64,000 nt of DNA from Mantis religiosa (taxonomy: Eukaryota; Arthropoda; Insecta; Mantodea; Mantidae), in contig JAUKNK010000148.1 in assembly GCA_030765055.1 (NCBI GenBank), positions 823,501 through 887,500 of the forward strand, in the 5' to 3' direction. Of the stretch, positions 54,830-64,000 are shown piece after piece. The position numbers and the translations under genes are program-made. Within the stretch, counting starts at the first letter, position 1. Each line of letters starts with the position of its first letter. The notes below the pieces were generated by a model. The model saw nothing but the letters and a program-made list of their open reading frames with translations. It did no database searches and was not told the origin of the DNA.

Positions 54830-55989
54830 TGCACAAATGGACCCCAATCCTGCAGTTAGATACAGCACCATATCACAGCATCACCTATATATGTTATTTC
54901 TTAAGTGCACATATGGAACCCAAGCCTACAGTCAGATACAGCACCATATAACTGCACAACCTATATATGTTATCTTTTAAGTGCGCAAATAGACCCCAAT
55001 CCTACAGTTAGATACAGCACCATATCGCAGCACAACATATATTTGTTATCTGTTCAGTGCACTTATAACCCCAATCCTACAGTTAGATACAGCACCATAT
55101 AACTGCACAACCTATATTTGTTATCTGTTAAGTGCACAAATAGACCACAACCCTACAGTTAGATACAGCAGCATATACCAGCACAACATATATTTTTTAT
55201 CTGTTCAGCGAACTAATAGACCCCAATCCTACAGTTAGATACAGCAGCATATCCCAGCACAACCTATATTTGTTATCTGTTTAGTGCACAAATAGTCCCC
55301 CATCCTACAGTAGGATACAGCAGCATATACCAGCACAACCTATATTTGTTATCTGTTTAGTGCACAAACAGACTCCAATCCTACAGTTAGATACAGCACC
55401 ATATACCTGCGTAACCTATATTTGTTATCTGTTAAGTGCACAAATTGACCCCAGGCCTACAATTAGATACAGCGCCATATCCCAGCACAACCTATATTTG
55501 AAATATGATTAGTGCACAAATAGACCCCAATCCTACAGTTAGATACAGCACCATATCCCAGCACAACCTATATTTGAAATCTGATTAGAGCACAAATAGA
55601 CCCCACTCCTACAGTTAGATACAGCACCATATACCAGCACAACCTATATTTGAAATCTGATTAGTGCACAAATTGACCCCAATCCTACAGATAGATACAG
55701 CACCATATACCTGCGTAACCTATATTTGTTATCTGTTAAGTGCACAAATTGACCCTAGTCCTACAATTAGATACAGCACCATATCTCAGCACAACCTATA
55801 TTTGAAATATGATTAGTGCACAAATAGTCCCCAATCCTACAGTTAGATACAGCACCATATCCCAGCACAACCTATATTCGAAATCTGATTAGAGCACAAA
55901 TAGACCCCACTCCTACAGTTAGATACAGCACCATATACCAGCACAACCTATATTTGAAATCTGATTAGTGCACAAATTGACCCCAATCC

Positions 55990-58614
55990 TACACATAGAT
56001 ACAGCGGCATATACCAGCACAACCTATAACTGCTATCTGTTAAGTACACAAATAGTACCCAATCCTACAGTTAGATACAGCACCATATACTTGCACAACC
56101 TATATTTGAAATGTGATTAGTGCACAAATTGACCCCAATCCTACAGTTAGATACAGCACCATAAACCAGCACAACCTATATTTGAAATCTGATTAGTGCA
56201 CAAATAGTCCCCAATCCTACAGTTAGATACAGCACCATATCCCAGCACAACCTATATTTGAAATCTGATTAGTGCACAAATTGACCCCAATCCTAATGTT
56301 AGATACAGAGGCATATCCCAGCACAACCTATAACTGTTATCTGTGAAGTGCACAAATTGACCCCAATCCTACAGTTAGATACAGCGGCATATACCAGCAC
56401 AACCTATAACTGTTATCTGTTAAGTGCACAAATAGTCCCCAATCCTACAGTTAGATACAGCACCATATACTTGCACAACCTATATTTGAAATCTGATTAG
56501 TGCACAAATTGACCCCAATCCTACAGTTAGATACAGCACCATATACCAGCATCACCTATATTTGAAATCTGATTAGTGCACAAATTGACCCCAATCCTAC
56601 AGTTAGATACAGCGGCATATACCAGCACAACCTATAACTGTTATCTGTTAAGTGCACAAATATTCCCCAATCCTACAGTTAGATACAGCACCATATACTT
56701 GCACAACCTATATTTGAAATCTGATTAGTGCACAAATAGACCCCAATCCCACAGTTAGATACAGCAGCATATCCCAGCACAACCTATAACTGTTATCTGT
56801 TAAGTGCCCAAATAGTCCCCAGTCCTACATTTAGATACAGCAGCATATACCAGCACAACCTATAACTGTTATCTGTTAAGTGCACAAATAGTCCCCAATC
56901 CTACAGTTAGATACAGCACCATATACTTTCACAACCTATATTTGAAATCTGATTAGTGCACAAATTGACCCCAATCCTACAGTTAGATACAGCACCATAT
57001 ACCAGCACAACCTATATTTGAAATCTGATTAATGCACAAATAGACCCCAAGCCTACAGTTAGATACAGTGGCATATACCAGCACAACCAATAACTGTTAT
57101 CCGTTAAGTGCACAAATAGACCCCAAACCTACTGTTAAATACAGCACCATATCCCAGCACAACCTATATTTGAAACCTGATTAGTGCACAAATAGACCCC
57201 AATCCTACAGTTATATACAGCGGCATATAGCAGCACAACCTATAACTGTTATCTGTTAAGTGTACAATTAGACCCCAATCCTACAGTTAGATACAGCACC
57301 ATATCGCAGCACAACCTATAACTGTTATGTGTTAGGTGCACAAATAGACCCCAATCCTACAGTTAGATACAGCACCATATCCCAGCACAACCTATAACTG
57401 TTATCTGATAAGTGCACAATTAGACCCCAATCCTACAGTTAGATACAGCGGCATATCCCAGCACAACCTGTAACTGTTATCTTTTAAGTGCACAAATAGA
57501 CCCCAATCCTACAGTTAGATACAGCACCATGTCCCAGCACAACCTATATTTGAAATCTGATTAGTTTACAAATAGACCCCAATCCTACAGTTAGATATAG
57601 CAGCATATCCCAGCACAACCTATAACAGTTATCTGTTAAGTGCACAATTAGACCCCAAGCCTACGGTTAGATACAGCACCATATCCCAGCACAACCTACA
57701 TTTGTTATCCGTTTAGTGCACAAATGGGCCCCAATCCTACAGTTAGATACAGCACCAGATACCTGCACAACCTTTATTTGTTATCTGTTAAATGTACAAT
57801 TAGACCCCAAGCCTACGGTTGAATACAGCAGCATATCCCAGCACAACCTATATTTGTTATCTCTTTAGTGCACAAATAGACCCCAATCCTACAGTTAGAT
57901 ACAGCACCATATCGCAGCACAACCTATAACTGTTATCTGTTAAGTGCACAATTAGACCCCAAGCCTACGGTTGAATACAGCAGCATATCCCAGCACAACC
58001 TATATTTGTTATCTCTTTAGTGCACAAATAGACCCCAATCCTACAGTTAGACACAGCACCATATCCCAGCAGAACCTATAACAGTTATCTGTTAAGTGCA
58101 CAATTAGAACCCAAGCCTACGGTTAGATACAGCACCATATCCCAGCACAACCTATATTTGTTATCTGTTTAGTGCACAAATAGACCCCAATCCTACAGTT
58201 AGATACAGCAGCATATCCCAGCACAACCTATATTTGTTATCTGTTTAGTGCACAAATAGACCCCAATCCTACAGTTAGATACAGCAGCATATACCTGCAC
58301 AACCTCTATTTGTTATCTTTTAAGAGCACAAATAGACCCCAATCCTACAGTTAGATAGTGCACCATATCACAGCACAACATATATTTGTTATCTGTTCAG
58401 TGCACTAATAACCCCAATCCTAGAGTTAGATGCAGCAGCATATACCTGCACAACCTATATTTGTTATCTGTTTAGTGCACAAATAGACCCCAATCTTACA
58501 GTTAGATATAGCACCATATTCCAGCACATCCAATATTTGATTTCTGTTAAGTGAAAAAGAGACCCCAATCCCACAGTTAGATACAGCATCATATTCCAGC
58601 ACAAAATATATTTG
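55990..58614 (+). repeat. HOR copy D (2.6 kb, cut at its right end)
   Basis: It matches copy C at an offset of 7124 bp and then 6896 bp after the place of the copy C duplication. It includes GTGAAAAAGAGACC at 58551. The match stops inside a monomer after ATATATTTG: copies A and C continue as class A (TTATCTGTTTAG), while here the sequence becomes class C and unrelated in order. Confidence 0.87.
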
Positions 58615-58953
58615 AAATCTGATTAGTGCACAAATAGTCCCCAATCCTACAGTTAGATACCGCAGCATATCCCAGCACAACCTATAACTGTTATCTGTTA
58701 AGTGCACAAATAGTCCCCAATCCTACAGTTAGATACAGCAGCATATCCCAGCACAACCTTTAACTGTTATCTGTTTAGTGCACAAATAGACCCCAATCCT
58801 ACAGTTAGATTCAGCACTATATCCCAGCACAACCTATAACTGTTATCTGTTAAGTGCACAAATAGTCCCCAATTCTATTGTTAGATAAAGCACCATATCC
58901 CAGCACATCCTACATTTGAAATCTGATTAGTGCACAAATAGACCCCAATCCTA

Positions 58954-59181
58954 CAGCTAGATACAGCGGCATATCCCAGCACAACCTATAACTGTTATCT
59001 GTTAAGTGCACAAATAGACCCCAATCCTACAGCTGGATACAGCGGCATATCCCAGCACAACCTATAACTGTTATCTGTTAAGTGCACAAAAAGACCCCAA
59101 TCCTACAGCTAGATACAGCGGCATATCCCAGCACAACCTATAACTGTTATCTGTTAAGTGCACAAATAGTCCCCAATTCTA
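58954..59181 (+). repeat. Three near-identical CAGCTAG class B monomers
   Basis: CAGCTAGATACAGCGG (once CAGCTGG) lies at 58954, 59030 and 59106, exactly 76 bp apart. The monomers otherwise differ only by TAGACC against AAGACC. This is a local tandem triplication. Confidence 0.88.
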
Positions 59182-59990
59182 CTGTTAGATAAAGCACCAT
59201 ATCCCAGCACAACCTACATTTGAAATCTGATTAGTGCACAAATAGTCCCCAATCCTACAGTTAGATACCGCAGCATATCCCAGCACAACCTATAACTGTT
59301 ATCTGTTAAGTGCACAATTAGACCCCAAGCCTACGGTTAGATACAGCACCGTATCCCAGCACAACCTATATTTGTTATCCGTTTAGGGCACAAATGGACG
59401 CCAATCCTACAGTTAGATTCAGCGGCATATACCTGCGCAACCTTTATTTGTTATCTGTTAAGTGCACAAATAGACACCAATCCTACACTTAGATACAGCA
59501 CCATATCACAGCATAACCTATATTTGTTATCTCTTAAGTGCACAAATAGACCCCAATCTTACAGTTAGATACAGCACCATATCACAGCACAACATATATT
59601 TGTTATCTGTTCAGTGCACAAATAGACCCCAATTCTACAGTTATATACAGCAGCTAAACCCAGTACAACCTATATTTGTTATCTGTTTAGTACACAAATA
59701 GACCCCAAACCTACAGTTAGATACAGCACCATATAACTGCACAACCTATATTTGTTATCTGTTTAGAGCACAAATAGACTTCAGATATAGCACCATATAC
59801 CTGCACAACCTATATTTGTTGTCTCTTTAGTGCACAAATAGACCCCAATCCTACAGTTAGATACTGCACCATATCGCAGCACAACATATATTTGTTATCT
59901 GTTCAGTGCACAAATAGACCCCAATTCTACAGTTAGATACAGCACCATATAACTGCGCAACCTATATTTGTTATCTGTTAAGTGCACAAA

Positions 59991-60230
59991 TTGACCACAA
60001 TCCTACGGTTAGATACAGCACCATATACCTGCGCAACCTATATTTGTTATCTGTTAAGTGCACAAATTGACCCCAATCCTACAATTAGATACAGCACCAT
60101 ATACCTGCGCAACCTATATTTGTTATCTGTTAAGTGCACAAATTGACCCCAATCCTACAATTAGATACAGCACCATATCCCAGCACCACCTATATTTTAA
60201 ATATGATTAGTGCACAAATTGACCCCATTC
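59991..60230 (+). repeat. Run of AAATTGACC monomers
   Basis: TTGACC lies at 59991, 60067, 60143 and 60219, exactly 76 bp apart. The first three monomers share CATATACCTGCGCAACC or CATATCCCAGCACC and CTACAATTAG or CTACGGTTAG. The replaced base removes the usual TAG at monomer 39-41. Confidence 0.85.
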
Positions 60231-60484
60231 CTACAGTTAGATATAGCGGCATATACCTGTGCAACCTTTATTTGTTATCTTTTAAGTGCACAAATAGACC
60301 CGAATCCTACAGGTAGATACAGCACCATATTGCAGCACAACATATATTTGTTATCTGTTCAGCGAACTAATAGACCCCAATCCTACAGTTAGATACTGCA
60401 GCATATCACAGCACAACCTATATTTGTTATCTCTTAAGTGCACAAATAGTCCCCAATCCTACAGTTAGATACAGCACCATTTAC

Positions 60485-60730
60485 CTGCACAACCTATATT
60501 TGTTATCTCTTAAGCGCACAAATAGTCCCCAATCCTACAGTTAGATACAGCACCATATACCTGCACAGCCTATATTTGTTATCTCTTAAGTGCACAAATA
60601 GTCCCCAATCCTACAGTTAGATACAGCACCATATACCTGCACAGCCTATATTTGTTATCTCTTAAGTGCATAAATAGACCCCAATCCTACAGTCAGATAC
60701 AGCACCATATACCTGCACGGCCTATATTTT
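60485..60730 (+). repeat. Run of CCTGCACAGCC / TCTCTTAAG monomers
   Basis: CTGCAC lies at 60485, 60561, 60637 and 60713, exactly 76 bp apart. Monomers carry TAGTCCCCAATCC and the rare CACAGCC or CACGGCC instead of CACAACC. This is another local expansion. Confidence 0.85.
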
Positions 60731-61221
60731 TAACCGTTAAGCGCACAAATAGTCCCCAATCCTAGAGTTAGATACAGCACCATTTACCAGCACAACCTGT
60801 ATTTGTTTTCTGTTTAGTACACAAATAGACCCCAATCCTACTGTTAGATACAGCACCATATACCTGCACAACCTATATTTGTTATCTGTAAAGTGCACAA
60901 ATAGTCCCCAAGCCTACAGTTAGATACAGCACCATATCGCAGCACAACCTATATTTGTTATCTGTTTAGTGCACAAATAGACCCCAAACTTACAGTTGGA
61001 TACAGCACCATATCCCAGAACAACATATATTTGTTATCTGTTAAGTGCACAATTAGAGCCCAGTCTTACAGTTAAGATACAGCACCATATCCCAGCACAA
61101 CCTATATTTGTTATCTGTTTAGCGCACAAATAGACCCCAAGCCTACAGTTAGATACAGCAACATATCCCAGGACAACCAATATTTGTTTTCTGTTAAGTG
61201 CATAAATAGACCCCAATCCTA

Positions 61222-61640
61222 CAGTTATATACAGCAGCATACACCTGCATAACCTATATTTGTTATCTGTTAAGTACACAAATAGATCACAATACTACAG
61301 TTAGATACAGCACCATATACCTGCACAACCTATATTTGTTATCTGTTTAGCGCACAAATAGACCCCAAGCCTACAGTTAGATACAGCAGCATATCCCAGC
61401 ACAACCTATATTTGTTATCTGTTAAGTGTACAAATAGACACCAATCCTACAGCTATATACAGCAGCATACACCTGCATAACCTATATTTGTTATCTGTTA
61501 AGTACACAAATAGATCACAATACTACAGTTAGATACAGCACCATATCCCAGCACAACCTATATTTGTTATCTGTTTAGCGCACAAATAGACCCCAAGCCT
61601 ACAGTTAGATACAGCAGCATATCCCAGCACAACCTATATT
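61222..61640 (+). repeat. 228-bp trimer repeated twice
   Basis: ACACCTGCATAACC lies at 61241 and 61469, 228 bp apart. Each is followed by GTACACAAATAGATCACAA with TACTACAGTT, then a TTTAGCGCAC monomer with AAGCCTACAG, then a CATATCCCAGCAC monomer. Confidence 0.88.
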
Positions 61641-62545
61641 TGTTATCTGTTAAGTGCACAATTAGACCCCAATCCTACAGTTGGATACAGCACCATATAA
61701 CTGCACAACCTATATTTTTTATCTGTTAAGTGCACAATTAGACCCCAATCCTACAGTTAGATGCAGCAGCATATCCCAGAACAACCTATATTTGTTATCT
61801 GTTTAGTGCACAAGTCCACCCCAATCCTACAGTTAGATACAGTACCATATACCTGCGCAACTTATATTTGTTATCTGTTAAGTGCACAAATAGACCCCAA
61901 TTCTACAGTTAGATGCAGCACCATATACCTGCACAACTTATATTTGCTATCTGTTTAGTGCACAAATAGACCCCAATCCTACAGTTAGTTACAGCGGCAT
62001 ATACCTGCACAACCTATATTTGTTATCTGTTAAGTGTACAAATAGTCCCCAATCCTACAGTTAGATACAGCACCATATACCTGCAAAACCTATATTTGTT
62101 ATCTGTTTAGTGCACAAGTAGACCCCAATCCTACAGTTAGATACAGCAGCATATACCTGCACAACCTATATTTGTTATCTGTTAAGTGCACAAACAGTCC
62201 CCAATCCTACAGTTAGATACAGGACCATATACCTGCAAAACCTATATTTGTTATCTGTTTAGTGCACAAATAGACTTTAATCCTACAGTTAGATACAGCA
62301 CCATATACCTGCACAATCTATATTTGTTATCTCTTAAGTGCACAAATAGTCGCCAATGTTACAGTTAAATACAGCAGCATATCCCATACAACCTATATTT
62401 GTTATCTGTTAAGTGCACAAATAGTCCCCAATCCTACAGTTATTTACAGCATCATATACCTGCACAACCTATAACTGTTATCTCTTAAGTGCACAAATAG
62501 ACTTTAATCCTACAGTTAGATACAGCAGCATGTACCAGTACAACC

Positions 62546-62555
62546 TTTTTTTTTT
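62546..62555 (+). repeat. T10 homopolymer in one monomer
   Basis: The part between CAACC and ATCTG, normally TATATTTGTT, reads as ten T here, without change of length. Three positions must have changed to T, or the run is a base-calling error. It is the longest homopolymer I saw in the window. Confidence 0.85.
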
Positions 62556-62720
62556 ATCTGTTAAGTGCGCAAATAGACCCCAATCCTACAGCTAGATACA
62601 GCAGCATATACCAGTACAACCTATATTTGTTATCTGTTAAGTGCGCAAATAGACCCCAATCCTAGAGTTAGATACAGCAGCATATACCAGTACAACCAAT
62701 ATTTGTTATCTGTTAAGTGC

Positions 62721-62970
62721 ACAATTAAACCCCAAGCCTATAGTTAGATACAGCACCATATACCAGCAGAACCTATATGTGTTATTTGTTTAGTGGACAA
62801 ATAGTCCCCAATCCTACAGTTAGATACAGCAGCATATCCCAGCACAACCTATATTTGTTATCTGTTAAGTGCACAATTAAACCCCAAGCCTATAGTTAGA
62901 TACAGCACCATATACCAGCAGAACCTATATGTGTTATTTGTTTAGTGCACAAATAGACCCCAATCCTACA
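62721..62970 (+). repeat. 152-bp dimer repeated twice
   Basis: ACAATTAAACCCCAAGCC with CTATAGTTAG, CAGCAGAACC and CTATATGTGTTATTTG occurs at 62721 and 62873, 152 bp apart. The two differ mainly at GTGGACAAATAGTCC against GTGCACAAATAGACC. Confidence 0.88.
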
Positions 62971-63520
62971 GTTAGTTACAGCAGCTTATCCTAGCACAAC
63001 CTGTATTTTTTATATGTTAGGCGCAGAAATAGAACCCAATCCTATAGTTCCATACAGCAGCATATCCCAGCACAACCTATATTTGTTATCTGTTAAGTGC
63101 ACAAATAATCCCTAATTCTACAGTTAGTTACAGCACCATATAAATGCACAACCTATATTTGATATCTGTTAAGTGCGCAAATAGACCCCAATCCTACAGT
63201 TAGATACAGCACCATATCCCAAGCACAACCTATAACTGTTATCTGTTAAGTGCACAAATAGTCCCCAACCCTACAGTTAGGTACAGCACCAAATACCAGC
63301 ACAACCTATATTTGTTATCTGTTAAGTGCACAAATAGTCCCCAATCCTACAGTTATATAGAGCAGCATTTCCCAGCACAACCTATATTTGTTATCTGTTT
63401 ATTGGACAAATAGTCCCCAATCCTACAGTTAGATACAGCACCACATGCCTGCACAATCTATATTTGTTATCTCTTAAGTGCACAAATAGTCGCCAATGCT
63501 ACAGTTAAAAACAGCAGCAT

Positions 63521-63830
63521 ATCCCACACAACCTATATTTGTTATCTGTTTACTTCACAAATAGACCCCAATCCTACAGTTAGATACAGCAGTATATCCC
63601 ACACAACCTATATTTGTTATCTGTTTACTGCACAAATAGACCCCAATCCTACAGTTAAAAACAGCAGCATATCCCACACAACCTATATTTGTTATCTGTT
63701 TACTGCACAAATAGACCCCAATCCTACAGTTAAAAACAGCAGCATATCCCACACAACCTATATTTGTTATCTGTTTACTGCACAAATAGACCCCAATCCT
63801 ACAGTTAGATACAGCAGTATATCCCAGCAC
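63521..63830 (+). repeat. 75-bp monomer run (CCCACACAACC)
   Basis: ATCCCACACAACC lies at 63521, 63596, 63671 and 63746, with the next full ATCCCAGCACAACC at 63821; each step is 75 bp. The lost base is the G of CCCAGCAC. Because 75 is divisible by three, a minus-strand frame stays open for three units and shows a 25-residue repeat, which is a consequence of the period and not evidence of a protein. Confidence 0.92.
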
Positions 63831-63975
63831 AACCTATATTTGTTATCTGTTAAGTGCACAAATAGCCCCAATCCTACAGTTAGATACAGCACCATATACA
63901 TGCACAGCCTATATTTGTTATCTGTTTAGTGCACAAATGAGCCCCAATCCTACAGTTACATACAGCACCATATAC

Positions 63976-64000
63976 CAGTACAACCTTTGTTTGTTATCTG
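63976..64000 (+). repeat. Partial monomer at right window edge
   Basis: The last 25 bases begin with CAGTACAACC, a variant of the monomer start, and run into TTGTTATCTG before the window ends. The array therefore continues past the window, and neither edge shows flanking unique DNA. Confidence 0.95.

Larger units (their letters stand above)
48866..55989 (+). repeat. HOR copy C (7.12 kb, the fullest copy)
   Basis: This is the only marker-to-marker interval holding all segments seen in the other copies: the 49-50 kb class C part, the 50.2-52.0 kb class A/B part with GTGAAAAAGAGACC (51655) and AGACTTTAGATAC (51965), the TATACGGCGGC dimers (52354), the TTGAATACAG part (52959), and the AGATCCTTTATTTG part (53742). 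It contains one private 228-bp duplication near 49.1-49.5 kb, so the ancestral unit may have been about 6.9 kb. Confidence 0.87.
32590..58614 (+). repeat. Domain 2: class C-rich array with a ~7.1-kb HOR
   Basis: Class C monomers (TTGAAATCTGATTAG and relatives such as TTGAAATATGATTAG) are dense here and alternate with A and B. Diagnostic variants recur in fixed order. TACACATAG is at 39921, 43703, 48866 and 55990. TTTAAAATATGATTAG is at 34269, 38063, 45793 and 53296. AGATCCTTTATTTG is at 35019, 46239 and 53742. GTGAAAAAGAGACC is at 42101, 51655 and 58551. The longest marker interval, 48866 to 55989 (7124 bp, about 94 monomers), contains every segment and is taken as the complete unit. Confidence 0.9.
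1..64000 (+). repeat. 76-bp satellite array filling the whole window
   Basis: The motifs CAGCACAACC, GTGCACAAATAG and CCCCAATCCTACAGTTAG recur about every 76 bp from the first base to the last, always in the same orientation. Typical neighbouring monomers differ at several positions, but distant blocks can be nearly identical. The derived consensus is 76 bp, about 39% GC, with no CpG. No interval of more than one monomer lacks the repeat, so every stretch without a gene is accounted for by this array. Head-to-tail arrays of this length with higher-order structure are known from eukaryotic centromeric, pericentromeric or subtelomeric heterochromatin. The family and species are not recognised. 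Confidence 0.98.
58615..64000 (+). repeat. Domain 3: class A with CCTGCAC junctions
   Basis: From 58.6 kb the array is no longer the 7.1-kb HOR. After a short B/C part, the last clear class C monomer is near 59.22 kb, with a relative (TTTTAAATATGATTAG) near 60.19 kb. Class A monomers with CATATACCTGCAC or CCTGCGC and TCTCTTAAG then dominate. Several short homogenised runs are listed separately. Divergent monomers become more frequent towards the right, for example at 62.4-63.5 kb. Confidence 0.8.

Noticed and set aside
43703..55989. A new gene cluster or defence system in the recurring 7-kb unit
   Set aside because: The unit is made only of 76-bp monomers. Its recurrence is explained by segmental duplication in a satellite, and no conserved long frame spans it.
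1..64000. CRISPR-like array (regular repeats)
   Set aside because: There are no unique spacers: the whole 76-bp period is repeated, with drift at many positions. No leader or cas genes are present.
1..64000. CENP-B box
   Set aside because: I looked for the TTCG...CGGG core pattern and did not see it. TTCG occurs only in isolated variants such as ATTCGAAATC, without the second half.
1..64000. Telomeric repeat or rDNA spacer
   Set aside because: No TTAGGG, TTTAGGG or TTAGG tandem runs and no recognisable rRNA sequence. TTAG occurs singly within each monomer.
1..64000. TATA boxes or promoters in CCTATATTTG and CATATACC
   Set aside because: These AT-rich words recur in every monomer as part of the consensus, so their presence gives no evidence of transcription starts.
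1..64000. tRNA or small RNA genes
   Set aside because: The dyads are 7 bp at most with no cloverleaf and no A/B-box pair that I could recognise. They repeat with the satellite.

Overview
The window holds one thing: a continuous, head-to-tail satellite DNA array with a basic period of 76 bp (about 840 monomers). I found no unique sequence, protein-coding gene, RNA gene or transposon, and no inverted monomer. The 76-bp consensus I derived has 30 G/C (about 39% GC) and no CpG. In monomer coordinates its most conserved boxes are CAGCACAACC (1-10), TTATCTGTTTAG (19-30), GTGCACAAATAG (30-41), CCCCAATCCTACAGTTAG (43-60) and ATACAGCACCATAT (61-74). Tens of kilobases of one tandem repeat, with higher-order repeats (HORs), is the pattern of eukaryotic heterochromatin such as centromeres, pericentromeres or subtelomeres. 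I do not recognise the satellite family and cannot name the organism.

Three monomer classes differ at positions 13-30: A (TATTTGTTATCTGTTTAG), B (TAACTGTTATCTGTTAAG) and C (TATTTGAAATCTGATTAG). On this basis the window has three domains. Domain 1 (about 1-31,050) is an A/B mosaic with scattered C monomers, 73-bp monomers and many local HORs: a 303/304-bp tetramer at 0.95-1.86 kb, a 75/151-bp block at 12.4-13.0 kb, a 152-bp dimer at 13.5-13.9 kb, a ~1.59-kb unit in three copies at 17.4-22.3 kb and a 456-bp hexamer at 25.3-26.1 kb. A short transition follows (about 31,050-32,590). Domain 2 (about 32,590-58,614) is rich in class C and built from partial and full copies of a ~7.1-kb HOR. The copies carry nested deletions and duplications in whole-monomer steps. 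Domain 3 (58,615-64,000) is mostly class A with a CCTGCAC junction, short homogenised runs and a 75-bp variant near the right end.

The open reading frames that can be drawn here are by-products of the repeat. They are 60-93 codons long, nearly all use GTG or TTG as the first codon, and they recur wherever a monomer combination lacks the usual TAG/TAA. Nothing works together as genes. The informative content is the evolutionary history of the array (unequal exchange, segmental amplification, possible CpG decay) and its DNA-level properties (class-specific inverted repeats, a GTGCAC palindrome and a GATA-type motif in most A/B monomers).

Limits: all comparisons were made by eye. Identities, boundaries and copy counts are approximate unless a coordinate offset is stated.
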